A DNA stretch of 64,000 bases, from NCBI RefSeq assembly GCF_965662505.1, contig NZ_CBFIHX010000001.1:9277-73276 (forward strand). The letters run 5' to 3'. Under the pieces are notes generated by a model. It had not been told where the DNA came from, did no database searches, and saw only the letters and a program-made list of their open reading frames with translations. Made by a program: the position numbers and the translations under genes. Below, piece by piece: positions 18,121 through 26,913 of the stretch; the stretch's first letter is position 1; each line of letters begins with the position of its first letter. Source of the DNA: Pseudomaricurvus sp965662505. GTDB lineage: Bacteria; Pseudomonadota; Gammaproteobacteria; Pseudomonadales; Cellvibrionaceae.

Positions 18121-18672
18121 ATGATCACACCACAAACCCTTATATTTTTGATCGTCAGCGGCATCCTGCTGGTGATTTGCCGCCATCAACTGCTGAATCC
18201 CCGCTGCCACGGCTTTTATCGTTTTTTTGCCTTCGAAGGCATTTTGGCTCTGGCTCTGCTCAATATCCAGTTTGACGACCGGGATCTGCTGAGCCCGATG
18301 CGTCTTATCTCCGGCGCACTGATGCTCAGCTCACTGGCTGTTGTCATCATCTCACTGAGGCAGCTCAAGCAGGCCGGACAGGCAAAGCGTCAGGACGCTC
18401 CGGAAAACTTCACCTTTGAAAACACCTTGCAGCTAATTACCGACGGCGTCTATGGCTACGTGCGCCACCCCATGTATACCTCTTTATTGCTACTGGGCTG
18501 GGGATTGTTTTTTCAGGATCCATCGCTGTTGAGTGCAGCCATCGCCACCGAAGTCAGCCTCTTTCTGATCTGTACCATTTTGGCGGAAGAAAAGGAAAAC
18601 CGGCAATTCTTTGGCGAAAATTATCTGCGTTACCAGCAGTCGAACAAGATGCTCATCCCTTTTCTTTTATAG
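18121..18672 (+). CDS. Isoprenylcysteine methyltransferase-like membrane protein
   Basis: A 183-residue multi-spanning membrane protein of the ICMT/PEMT-like methyltransferase group. Three to four hydrophobic helices are visible. The cofactor-binding signature is GVYGYVRHPMYTSLLLLG, and the C-terminal EEKENRQFFGENYLRYQQ matches the second family motif. Bacterial members methylate lipids, phenols or small thiols; the substrate here is unknown. I start at ATG 18121; the frame also opens at TTG 18109. It is first in a plus-strand series with the ABC exporter and the ACP/ketosynthase genes, which suggests modification of the pathway's lipid product. Confidence 0.8.
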   Translation: MITPQTLIFLIVSGILLVICRHQLLNPRCHGFYRFFAFEGILALALLNIQFDDRDLLSPMRLISGALMLSSLAVVIISLRQLKQAGQAKRQDAPENFTFENTLQLITDGVYGYVRHPMYTSLLLLGWGLFFQDPSLLSAAIATEVSLFLICTILAEEKENRQFFGENYLRYQQSNKMLIPFLL

Positions 18673-18735
18673 CACCCATCATCGGGGCTCTTTTGCCAAC
18701 TCCTGCTCTTTTATTTGCCCAAATCAGGTCGATAC

Positions 18736-19659
18736 GTGATTTCCATTAAGCAATTACATTATCAATATCAGGGGGCGACGACAGCGTCACTCAAGCACAT
18801 AGACCTGAACGTTGCCAAAGGCAGCCTGTTTGGTTTGCTCGGCCCCAATGGCGCAGGCAAAACTACCTTGCTGTCTATCCTCAGCGGATTGCTCCCTTGC
18901 CCCGAAGGCGCTGTGAGCATAAACGGGCAGGACATCAGTAAAAGCCGGTCTTTGCGTAAATCGGACATTGCACTGGTGCCACAGGAATACGCGTTTTATT
19001 TTCGCCTGTCGGTGATTGAAAACCTGAAGTTTTTTGCGGCGGCACTGGGGCTCGGAAAATCCGATGCCCGTCAACGTATAGAGACGATTGCGGAAGTCAC
19101 CGGACTCAGCGATCGCCTCAAAGATCGCGCGGAGACATTGTCCGGCGGTTTAAAACGACGTCTCAATTTGGCCATCGGCCTGCTGAATCAACCCAGTCTG
19201 TTACTGCTGGACGAGCCAACGGTGGGTATCGATCCGCATTCCCGTCACTTTATTTTAGAAGCCATTAAACGACTGAACCAAGACGGTACTACCGTGGTGT
19301 ATACCTCGCACTACATGGAAGAGGTCGAACACCTGTGTACGGATATTGCCATCATTGATCACGGCCAGGTGCTGATACAAGGACCTTTAACACAACTGCT
19401 GGATGCCCAAAGTCACGACACCTTGTTTATTGAACTTGGTAAACCTCTAACGCCACAACAGCACACTGCCCTCTCATCAGCTTCGCCCTACGATGAACAC
19501 AACCTGCAACTGGTGCTGCCGGTTTCAAGCAATGATGATCTGTACCAGGTCATGACTGCATTGCAGCGGGAGTCTGTCGAGGTTCATCGGCTGCGCTATG
19601 GCTCAGACAACCTCGAAGAGCTGTTTCTGAATCTCACCCACCGAGCGCTGCGAGACTGA
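18736..19659 (+). CDS. ABC transporter ATP-binding protein (ABC-2 exporter)
   Basis: A 307-residue ATPase of the DrrA/CcmA-like drug and lipid exporter group. Walker A is GPNGAGKTT, the Q-loop is LVPQEYAFYF, the signature is LSGGLKRRLNLAIG, Walker B is LLLLDEPTVGID and the switch His is in YTSHYMEEVE. A C-terminal extension of about 90 residues follows, typical of this group. I start at GTG 18736, preceded by AGG at suitable distance; TTG 18715 would add seven residues. Two base pairs separate it from the permease gene. It probably powers export of the lipid made by neighbouring genes. Confidence 0.93.
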   Translation: MISIKQLHYQYQGATTASLKHIDLNVAKGSLFGLLGPNGAGKTTLLSILSGLLPCPEGAVSINGQDISKSRSLRKSDIALVPQEYAFYFRLSVIENLKFFAAALGLGKSDARQRIETIAEVTGLSDRLKDRAETLSGGLKRRLNLAIGLLNQPSLLLLDEPTVGIDPHSRHFILEAIKRLNQDGTTVVYTSHYMEEVEHLCTDIAIIDHGQVLIQGPLTQLLDAQSHDTLFIELGKPLTPQQHTALSSASPYDEHNLQLVLPVSSNDDLYQVMTALQRESVEVHRLRYGSDNLEELFLNLTHRALRD

Positions 19660-19661
19660 CC

Positions 19662-20834
19662 ATGAATCAATTACTGAATTTTGTCGTCAAAGAACTGCGC
19701 CTGCTAAAACGGGATTTACACGGCCTATTGTTACTGTTCGCCATGCCTGCGCTGTTTATTCTGATCATGACATTTGCACTGCAGAATCAGTACGCCAGCA
19801 ATCAAAACATCGATATTGAGTACTATCTGCTCAACAAAGACAACAACACATCCAGTCAAAAGTTCGTCGAGCAGATTGAACAGCTGAGTAATTTTGAACG
19901 CTTGCACAGTGCTCAAAGTGAGGAGGTCGTACGCGCTGAAGTCGCCAGAGATGGCGCCAAGTTTCTGATCATTATCCAGCCCGACTTTGAGCAAAAGCTG
20001 TCCGAGAATGGCAAGCCGGTATCCCTGGAAACAGCTCCCGGTGTAACGCCGGTCCTGGCTCAGCTGGTAGAAGCGCAGTTGCAGCAAAAACTGAACGAGC
20101 TGTTTTTGGCCAAAGCCTTGAGTGATTCACTAAACGAGCCTGACCTTACCGACGACATCAAAAGCGGTAACTTTATTAACACCCGCTCACTCTACGGTTC
20201 CGGTAATGTTCAGCCCTCCTCCGTGCAACAAAATGTGCCGGCATGGATGTTGTTTGCCATGTTTTTTATCGCCATCCCGTTGTCGACCACATTAATCAAT
20301 GAGCGCCAGCAAGGCACGCTTGACCGACTGCGCACCATGGAATTTCCACGCCACTTAATGCTGCTGGGCAAGTTGATTCCCTATTTTTGCATCAACCTTT
20401 TACAGGTCGTGATCATGCTGCTGATCGGCGTGTATCTGGTGCCGGCACTGGGTGGCGACAGCCTGCATTTGGGTAACAGCCCGAGTGGACTCGCCCTGAT
20501 TTCCGTCTGCGCCAGTCTCGCCGCAGTGGCCTACGCCCTGCTGGTGGCGGAGGTGGCCAATACCATTGAACAGGCGACTATTTTTTCAGGCATATGCAAT
20601 ATCATCATGGCCGCCATCGGCGGCGTGATGGTGCCTCGCTTTATCATGCCGCCGGTCATGCAAACCCTGAGCGACGCTTCGCCGATGGCGTGGGGACTGG
20701 ATGGATTTTTTGATATTCTGTTGCGCAACGGCACACTGATGGATGTTATGCCGGAAGCCGCAGCACTGCTGGGCTTTGCGCTGGCAATGTTGGCACTGTC
20801 TGCCTGGGCTTCCCTACGCAGACAGTCGCACTGA
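19662..20834 (+). CDS. ABC-2 type transporter permease
   Basis: A 390-residue permease. One transmembrane helix lies near residues 20-42 (LLLLFAMPALFILIMTFAL), then an extracytoplasmic domain of about 150 residues, then five hydrophobic helices from about 195 to 385, the standard ABC2_membrane_3 plan. The segment INERQQGTLDRLRTM is the conserved coupling region. With the ATPase 2 bp upstream it forms a half-size exporter that would act as a dimer. Placement before the ACP and ketosynthase genes suggests a dedicated product or self-resistance pump. Confidence 0.92.
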   Translation: MNQLLNFVVKELRLLKRDLHGLLLLFAMPALFILIMTFALQNQYASNQNIDIEYYLLNKDNNTSSQKFVEQIEQLSNFERLHSAQSEEVVRAEVARDGAKFLIIIQPDFEQKLSENGKPVSLETAPGVTPVLAQLVEAQLQQKLNELFLAKALSDSLNEPDLTDDIKSGNFINTRSLYGSGNVQPSSVQQNVPAWMLFAMFFIAIPLSTTLINERQQGTLDRLRTMEFPRHLMLLGKLIPYFCINLLQVVIMLLIGVYLVPALGGDSLHLGNSPSGLALISVCASLAAVAYALLVAEVANTIEQATIFSGICNIIMAAIGGVMVPRFIMPPVMQTLSDASPMAWGLDGFFDILLRNGTLMDVMPEAAALLGFALAMLALSAWASLRRQSH

Positions 20835-20912
20835 GACTTTAGCCTTTTATAATCTCCTGAATTTACACAGACCTTTTTATACACCACTACTGATTTTTTG
20901 CAGGCCGAGACG

Positions 20913-21182
20913 ATGACAGACAATTCAAGCAAACAACAACTGCTCAGCGAGCTGAAACAACTCATTGTCGAAGAGTGTGATGTGGATGTGGAGAGCCATG
21001 AGATTGATGATCACGAGCGTCTGATCGGCGAAGAGAGCCGTCTCGATCTGGATTCACTGGATGCCCTCAGTATTTCTCTCGAAGTCAAAAGCCGATACGG
21101 AAAACACATCGACAGCGGCAACGAGACCCGCATGGCGCTCGCGTCAGTGGATGCGCTGGCTGACTTTATTCTGGCAGGGTAA
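20913..21182 (+). CDS. Acyl carrier protein
   Basis: An 89-residue acidic helical protein. The phosphopantetheine attachment Ser is in LDLDSLDALSISLEV, matching the D-S-L motif of acyl carrier proteins. It would carry the growing chain for the ketosynthases encoded 5 bp downstream. I start at ATG 20913 rather than at an in-frame codon 15 bp earlier. It is distinct from housekeeping AcpP in sequence and in location, since no fab genes adjoin it. Confidence 0.9.
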   Translation: MTDNSSKQQLLSELKQLIVEECDVDVESHEIDDHERLIGEESRLDLDSLDALSISLEVKSRYGKHIDSGNETRMALASVDALADFILAG

Positions 21183-21187
21183 GCACT

Positions 21188-22357
21188 ATGACCGTGAAGG
21201 CCGGAATTGCAGGAAGCGGCATTGTCAGCACTCTGGGGGAGGGTCTGGCAACGAATCTGGACGCGCTCAATACCGGCCAGGGAAGGTTTGCTCTGCAATC
21301 ACTGGAAGGCTTTAACGAACCCGTGGAAGCGGCTTTCCTGTCTGCAGGCAACTCATCCGACCAAGACGCCATTAAGCATTTTCAATCCCTGCTCGACCGG
21401 GCCCTGGAAGAAGCTTTTGCCAATAGCGAAATCTCATCGGCGAAACGCAAGACACTGCCCATTTTTATCGGCTCTTCGTCCTATGGCATAGGTATTGGTG
21501 AAGCGATCTACCGCCAGGCTCTCGAAAATGAAGATCAAAGTGGCACTCCGGCACAACCATTGCCGCTGGATGGCTTCACTCTGATTTCAAAACACCTGCG
21601 CAAAAAGTATCAACTCAACGGTCCGGATTTCACATTTAATACAGCCTGCACCGCTGGAGCCAATGCTCTGCTCAGCGCCGTGGACAGCATCACTCAGGGT
21701 CATCACGAGTACGCACTGGTGATCGGTCTGGAAACGTTTAACGTCACAACCCTGTCAGGTTTCTACGGCATGCAATTACTCACGCACGAAGCCATGAAAC
21801 CATTCGATATAGATCGCAGCGGACTGGTGCTGGGTGAAGGTTGCGCGTGCATCCTGTTAAAAGCCACCACCACGGAGAACAACGGCATTATTGTCAGTGG
21901 CGGTGCCAGCGGATGCGACAGCCACTCTATCTCAGCATCTAACCCCGACGGCTCATCTATTGCAGCCGTAATGCAGGAGGCTTTGAATACCTGCCAGCTG
22001 CAACCGGAAGACATTATCGCCGTCAAAGCTCACGGCACTGCCAGTCCGCTCAATGATGACGGGGAGGCGGCCGGAATGCGCAGGACCTTTACCAAGGTAC
22101 CGCCGTTTTTTTCGCTGAAGTCCTACATCGGTCATACACTGGGCAGCTGCGGGGTATTGGAAACCGTGTTGATGGCCGGCTGCCTGCGACAGAGACAATT
22201 GCCTGCCAGCGCGGGTTTTACTGACAGCGACCCGACGCTGGACGTCATCCCCTCCCGGCAACCACAGAGCGCCCCTACTGGACACTACATGCTGAATTTT
22301 TTTGGCTTTGGTGGTAACAATTGCAGTTTGATTTTACGTTCCGGAGCAAGTATCTGA
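21188..22357 (+). CDS. Beta-ketoacyl-ACP synthase (KAS I/II type)
   Basis: A 389-residue thiolase-fold condensing enzyme. The catalytic triad is present: C154 (FNTACTAGANAL), H282 (VKAHGTASPLND) and H316 (SYIGHTLGSCG), with the C-terminal FGFGGNN loop. It should elongate acyl chains on the ACP encoded 5 bp upstream. Its stop overlaps the start of a Cys-less ketosynthase-like partner by one base (TGATG), which implies translational coupling and heterodimer formation, as in type II polyketide, aryl polyene and dialkylresorcinol pathways. Confidence 0.93.
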   Translation: MTVKAGIAGSGIVSTLGEGLATNLDALNTGQGRFALQSLEGFNEPVEAAFLSAGNSSDQDAIKHFQSLLDRALEEAFANSEISSAKRKTLPIFIGSSSYGIGIGEAIYRQALENEDQSGTPAQPLPLDGFTLISKHLRKKYQLNGPDFTFNTACTAGANALLSAVDSITQGHHEYALVIGLETFNVTTLSGFYGMQLLTHEAMKPFDIDRSGLVLGEGCACILLKATTTENNGIIVSGGASGCDSHSISASNPDGSSIAAVMQEALNTCQLQPEDIIAVKAHGTASPLNDDGEAAGMRRTFTKVPPFFSLKSYIGHTLGSCGVLETVLMAGCLRQRQLPASAGFTDSDPTLDVIPSRQPQSAPTGHYMLNFFGFGGNNCSLILRSGASI

Positions 22358-23316
22358 TGCTGGATATTGTGGCCGTCGGCAATTATTACGCTCCCGTGGA
22401 TGACAACTCTGAACCCGACACGTTAAAGCACGAGGTAAAGCGAACCTGTAACCAACATTTCCGTCGTATCGATCGCTTTACCCAACTGTGCCTGATCGGC
22501 TCAAGCCGCTGCGTTCAGGATATGGAACTCGAAACCAATACCGGCCTCTACATTGGCTCCCGCTTCGCTTCTGTCAGCAATACCATCAATGTCCAAACAC
22601 AAATGATCAAGCACGGACAGATCCCCAAACCGGCTCACTTTATCAACACGCTCAGCAATTCAGCGGGATACTACGTGGGGAAAAACCTCGGACTGGAAGG
22701 CAAAAATCTGTTCTTGTCCCGAGCCGATGCCTCCACGGAAGCGGTGCTGCAAATGGCTCAACTGGATTTGAACAGCCGAAACACCCAGCAGATTCTTGTC
22801 GGCATCGCCGATGAAATGCCCTACCCACTGACGGATCATCGCCAACGACTCAACGTTGAGGCCAGCACTTCCCTCGCCGAAGCCAGTCACTGGTTGTTGC
22901 TTCGTCGTTCGATATCAGAACACGGGGAGAGCGATGGGGAAAGATCTCTAGCGACCATAGAGGAAGTGATCACACTCGGTGATGCACGCGAGGCCATTGA
23001 CTGGTTGAGCGCCACTCCCGAAGACACCATCCGAAACAGGTTTATGCATTACTCGAGTATTCTATCGGCTGAGGCGCTCACCAGGGAACAGGCTCAAGCG
23101 CAAAACCAGCTGGATTCCCTGATAGCAGCCTGGCCGTCGTATTTACCATCAATGAGGTTGGAAATGTGTTATTCGCCCGCACTCACCGCCGGAGTCATTG
23201 CGCATTTTGCGGAGAACGAAAGGCTGAAAGAGACCGGCGCTCCGACCACATTGATCACCCTGCACCGCGATGAAGATCATCGCTTTCACGCAATCCGAAT
23301 CAAAAAGTCAGGTTAG
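22357..23316 (+). CDS. Ketosynthase-like partner (chain-length-factor-like)
   Basis: A 319-residue protein with an N-terminal ketosynthase-like half. The segment NTLSNSAGYYVGKNL aligns with the active-site stretch of the adjacent enzyme, but the catalytic Cys is replaced by Ser (S100), and the two catalytic His motifs are not recognisable. It is shorter than active ketosynthases. This is the pattern of chain-length-factor or ApeC-like subunits that dimerise with an active ketosynthase. Starting at ATG 22357 gives a one-base overlap with the upstream stop. Its stop is 8 bp from the convergent BtrH-like gene. Confidence 0.78.
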   Translation: MLDIVAVGNYYAPVDDNSEPDTLKHEVKRTCNQHFRRIDRFTQLCLIGSSRCVQDMELETNTGLYIGSRFASVSNTINVQTQMIKHGQIPKPAHFINTLSNSAGYYVGKNLGLEGKNLFLSRADASTEAVLQMAQLDLNSRNTQQILVGIADEMPYPLTDHRQRLNVEASTSLAEASHWLLLRRSISEHGESDGERSLATIEEVITLGDAREAIDWLSATPEDTIRNRFMHYSSILSAEALTREQAQAQNQLDSLIAAWPSYLPSMRLEMCYSPALTAGVIAHFAENERLKETGAPTTLITLHRDEDHRFHAIRIKKSG

Positions 23317-23324
23317 CTATCCGT

Positions 23325-24326
23325 TTATTCGGACAGGGCTTCACCCAGTTTGCGATAGCCCTGCTCTTCCATATCCGCAACCACTAACAGCTGATCCGCC
23401 AACTTGCCATAATCCAGAGGCATGCGTCCTTTCAGCATTTTTGCTGCGAATAATGCAAAGCGTCGCCACTCATCACCGATGTCAGTAAACAACAGTGAGG
23501 CGTCGGCCAATGCCGGGTTATTCAGGATGGCCGCCGACTCTTGCAAAAAGGATGCGTAAAGGAAACGAAAACCCGCGCCCCCGGTACCGATTTCTTCTTG
23601 CATACGCACCATGTGACCAATGAATAGTTTGCCAAAAGCGTCGTCTCTAGCAGCGCTCAGTTTACGGATTCGCTTGGCGACAAAACGAATGCCCCGCACA
23701 CCGATGATCGGCAGCGGTGTACGCAGCATCATATTGACGTTGCCGCGAATGGCTTTGGTAATGGCACCACCCAGGTCAGGCGCTTGCGGAATGGTCTTTG
23801 GATAATAGAGCAAGCCTTTGGGAGCCAGCATTCCCTTAACGAAACGGGCGTGCTGCAGGGATTCATAATCCGCTTCCACCGGCTTTTCAAACGTCGGATC
23901 ACTGATGAGATAGCGATCGTCATCACGGCCGTACACCACCAGATTGTGGGCGTTAAAATGAAAACGCATATCTTCCGGGAAATACGGCAACCAAAACACC
24001 GAAGTTTGAAGCCCGACCGGGCGCCCCTGATCCAGATGATTGTTTAACGCGTCCATGCCCTGTTCCGGTCGCCGGAAGCGTTCATACTTCATATCGATGT
24101 TCAGGCGTGATGTCAGACCTTTAATCACACGCCCCGGTGGCAATCGATAGGCCATCAATGGCATGCCACCCACTTTCAGCAACGGTAGATAAGCAAAGGT
24201 CAACGCCCCCGACAAACCAAAAACCATCGGTTCCGACAGATCCAGTCCTGCATGCCGAAGCAGGGCCGCAGCAGTTCCACTTTCGCAATGAGCTGTTTGC
24301 TGATGTTGAAACGCCATGCTATTCAT
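23325..24326 (-). CDS. BtrH-like acyltransferase (BtrH_N / DUF4872)
   Basis: A 333-residue protein resembling the butirosin protein BtrH: an N-terminal papain-like domain followed by a DUF4872-type C-terminal domain. Candidate catalytic residues are the Cys in HQQTAHCESGTAAALL, the His in FNAHNLVVYG and the Asp in YLISDPTF. BtrH moves an acyl group from a carrier protein to an amine; here it could transfer the ACP-bound or resorcinol-linked chain to an unknown acceptor. I start at ATG 24326, with GGAG 9 nt upstream, overlapping the HTH gene by 8 nt. It ends 8 bp from the convergent ketosynthase-like gene. Confidence 0.8.
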   Translation of the reverse strand: MNSMAFQHQQTAHCESGTAAALLRHAGLDLSEPMVFGLSGALTFAYLPLLKVGGMPLMAYRLPPGRVIKGLTSRLNIDMKYERFRRPEQGMDALNNHLDQGRPVGLQTSVFWLPYFPEDMRFHFNAHNLVVYGRDDDRYLISDPTFEKPVEADYESLQHARFVKGMLAPKGLLYYPKTIPQAPDLGGAITKAIRGNVNMMLRTPLPIIGVRGIRFVAKRIRKLSAARDDAFGKLFIGHMVRMQEEIGTGGAGFRFLYASFLQESAAILNNPALADASLLFTDIGDEWRRFALFAAKMLKGRMPLDYGKLADQLLVVADMEEQGYRKLGEALSE

Positions 24327-24738
24327 CAGCATCCACTCCGGTCGCAGGAAGCTGTTGCAGTTCGTCAACGGATAATCCAAGAACGTAAGCGTAACGGGAC
24401 AATTTATTTGTCGACAAACGATGGAAGACGGCGGGTTTGAAATGCCTCTTCACCTGCCACTTAAACAGACCGGTACTCTGCGCCAACACCGTCACATCCA
24501 TACGTTTGGTGTACATGTGATATTCCAGTGGCGAGGTTTCGCCAGCGATGCCTCGACGTAACGCGTCTTTAGCCTGCTGCTGGAATTGCTCCAAAGCCTG
24601 ATGTAGAACGACTTCTTCTGCGTCCCAACCACTGGACAATTCGGTGGTGTAGCGTCCGTTTTCATCGAGCACATAGAGAGGCTTTCGCTGTCCGGCCAAC
24701 GACTGGGAATGGTCCTGAGGTACCTCTGTTTTTTTCAT
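24319..24738 (-). CDS. Small HTH-type protein
   Basis: A 139-residue soluble protein. The C-terminal half (LEYHMYTKRMDVTVLAQSTG then KWQVKRHFKPAVFHRLS and LSRYAYVLGLSVDEL) has the helix pattern of a Cro/XRE-like helix-turn-helix. It could be the pathway regulator or a structural accessory protein; I do not recognise a characterised homologue. ATG 24738 has AGGGA 5 nt upstream. It begins 1 bp after the DarB-like gene and overlaps the BtrH-like gene by 8 nt, so the four minus-strand genes are one tightly coupled operon. Confidence 0.7.
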   Translation of the reverse strand: MKKTEVPQDHSQSLAGQRKPLYVLDENGRYTTELSSGWDAEEVVLHQALEQFQQQAKDALRRGIAGETSPLEYHMYTKRMDVTVLAQSTGLFKWQVKRHFKPAVFHRLSTNKLSRYAYVLGLSVDELQQLPATGVDADE

Positions 24739-24739
24739 A

Positions 24740-25897
24740 TCATCCCTGATTATCACAGACCGTCAACATCATAAATGATGATGAAAAACGGCCGCTTTCC
24801 GGCACATAACACAAAATTTTGTGACCTTTTTGTAAGCGACCGGAGCGAAACAAGTCTTCCAGCATAATGTAGATGGAAGCCGATCCGGTATTGCCTTTGG
24901 TGGTCAGGTTAGTGGCCCAGCGATCAAACGGAATGTGGAAATCCATTGACGATAATGCCGCTGCCAACTTGTCTCGGAAAAATTCCGAAGAGTAGTGCGG
25001 TAAAAAGAAATCCACATCGGCGCTTCGCAGCTGCTTGTCTTCAATCAACTCTGCCAGAGGTTTCTCGACGGTATAGTGAATGATGTTTTCATTCAGTTGC
25101 TTCACGTCTTGCTTAATTGCAAATACCGAGTCGGACAGCCAGGTGTCCGGTGCGCACTCTTTCCAGCCGACCAGGTGGCCATCTTCAGTCTTTTGAGCCC
25201 CGCTGTACATACAGGCGTCCTGCTCGTTGGCATAGGAACGCTGGAACATCCAGTCAATGCGCAACGACAAACCCGCAGTGGCCGGCTTGGGTTGCAGTCG
25301 AATTGCGCCTGCGCCATCGGATAGCATCCAGCGCAAAAAATCTTTCTCAAAAGCAATCTCTGGATGACTCTGCAGCGCTTCAATTTTTGCATCTACTTCT
25401 TTTTCATACAGATGACTGCGCAACACCGCCGAAGCCACTTCAGACCCCGTCGCTACTGCATTCTGATATTGGCCGCTGGCCACTCCCATCCAGGCATACT
25501 TTAACGCCGTCATGCCGGCAACACAGACACCCGCGGTAGCCACGACCTCACAACTGGATGATGCCAACTCCCCATGCACCATCACCGCATGATTGGGCAT
25601 CACCTGATCGGGCATGCTGGTACCGCACACCAGACAGTCCATCTGCTCCAGCGTAAAGGCCTCATTTTCCAGATTTTTAATCGCGGCGGCTGTCAACTGG
25701 GCGTTATTGTGTGTCGCTGCACCGGTTTCCGGATCAATCGCGTAGTAGCGTGAGCGAATGCCATTGCTGCGCAAAATTAAACGACGGGCACGGGAAGGCC
25801 GGCTGCCAACCTGACCAAGTATCCGCTCCATGTTGTCGTTATCCACCGGCTGATTGGGCAGTAAAACAGCAATATCGTTAATGTATACAGAGTTCAT
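24740..25897 (-). CDS. DarB-like beta-ketoacyl-ACP synthase III
   Basis: A 385-residue KAS III-fold enzyme. The triad is C125 (TAGVCVAGMTAL), a His in FFLPHYSSEFF and an Asn in TKGNTGSASIY. It resembles DarB of dialkylresorcinol and flexirubin pathways, which condenses two acyl thioesters and cyclises them to a 2,5-dialkylcyclohexane-1,3-dione. That assignment is supported by the adjacent DarA-like gene, 6 bp upstream. It is unlikely to be housekeeping FabH: it is longer than FabH and not beside fab genes. Confidence 0.85.
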   Translation of the reverse strand: MNSVYINDIAVLLPNQPVDNDNMERILGQVGSRPSRARRLILRSNGIRSRYYAIDPETGAATHNNAQLTAAAIKNLENEAFTLEQMDCLVCGTSMPDQVMPNHAVMVHGELASSSCEVVATAGVCVAGMTALKYAWMGVASGQYQNAVATGSEVASAVLRSHLYEKEVDAKIEALQSHPEIAFEKDFLRWMLSDGAGAIRLQPKPATAGLSLRIDWMFQRSYANEQDACMYSGAQKTEDGHLVGWKECAPDTWLSDSVFAIKQDVKQLNENIIHYTVEKPLAELIEDKQLRSADVDFFLPHYSSEFFRDKLAAALSSMDFHIPFDRWATNLTTKGNTGSASIYIMLEDLFRSGRLQKGHKILCYVPESGRFSSSFMMLTVCDNQG

Positions 25898-25903
25898 AAC
25901 AGA

Positions 25904-26881
25904 CTATCTAATGTATTCGCTTTCCTGAACCCGCACGATCGGATCATCGACGATTTCAGAAGCAGAGCCCGAAGGCTCGGCAAAGTAGGCTTTCTGAGCT
26001 TCAATACGCTTGCGCATCAGAGGAGCCAGTAATTTGTTCAACAACATGTTCAGTGGCACGACCGTTAGGATTAATACCACCAGAAAAACGGCGTAAACCA
26101 CCAACAGGCATTGGCGGGATAACGCCCCGGCAGGTCCCAGGGCCCGAAACAATCGTCCCCACAACCTAAACGCACGGCGACCGGTTTTTTCACTGGCAAT
26201 CAACGACTCTTCGACCTGCACCGCACCCAGGTTTTTTAATAAGTCCTGATCCAACGTCCGGCCTTCACGGAACCATTGAAGAATGCGAGCTCCAAAACGG
26301 TCACAGCGTTTCACCTTCTCTGGCGCAACACCGGCTTTCGGAATCAAGCCGCCCAGATGCGGTCCTTTTTTACCGGTCAGCACCCACACCGGCGTAGCTA
26401 AAAAACTGCCAACACTACCGGCCTCATCGACCAGCGCTACATTACCGACTAAACGACCGCCCAAACCAGCGATCATTTTTTTCATTTCTTCCTGAGCCAA
26501 TAGCCACATGTTGCGACAGGCAATCAAAGTCACTACCGGCTTGTCCTTCAACAGTTTTTTGGCTGTTCGGCTCTGCATAAAAGCCGTCATCGGTAAAGAT
26601 GGTGACAAAAACCAGACCTGGTAGGCAATGATGATCAAATCGAACTCTTCGTTCGCGGACACCTTGAGCGGCAGGATGGGGGGTGGATCCAAATACACCG
26701 AGTCCGGGAAGGTATCCAGAAAACGGAAGAATGGCCAGGGAAATGGGTAGGGTGTTTGCGGACAGACATTCTCGAATTCCACCGTCACATCTTTCGCATC
26801 CACCAACGGCTGGGTAAACTGCCTGGCGATGTCACTGAGTTGCCCACTTTGGGAATAGTGTACGACCAATACTTTGTTCAT
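25904..26881 (-). CDS. DarA-like flavodoxin-fold protein
   Basis: A 325-residue protein. The N-terminus KVLVVHYSQSGQLSDIARQF is a flavodoxin-type phosphate loop, followed by PYPFPWPFFRFLDTFPDS, a motif I associate with DarA-type 'dialkylresorcinol condensing' proteins of flexirubin clusters. DarA is reported to aromatise the cyclohexanedione made by DarB. After the flavodoxin domain (about 1-210), a hydrophobic stretch near residues 262-290 (LVVYAVFLVVLILTVVPL) suggests membrane association. It is first of the minus-strand operon; only 32 bp separate its ATG from the divergent dehydratase gene. Confidence 0.82.
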   Translation of the reverse strand: MNKVLVVHYSQSGQLSDIARQFTQPLVDAKDVTVEFENVCPQTPYPFPWPFFRFLDTFPDSVYLDPPPILPLKVSANEEFDLIIIAYQVWFLSPSLPMTAFMQSRTAKKLLKDKPVVTLIACRNMWLLAQEEMKKMIAGLGGRLVGNVALVDEAGSVGSFLATPVWVLTGKKGPHLGGLIPKAGVAPEKVKRCDRFGARILQWFREGRTLDQDLLKNLGAVQVEESLIASEKTGRRAFRLWGRLFRALGPAGALSRQCLLVVYAVFLVVLILTVVPLNMLLNKLLAPLMRKRIEAQKAYFAEPSGSASEIVDDPIVRVQESEYIR

Positions 26882-26913
26882 AATTAACGACTATTCCCTA
26901 GACGGTGGCCAGC

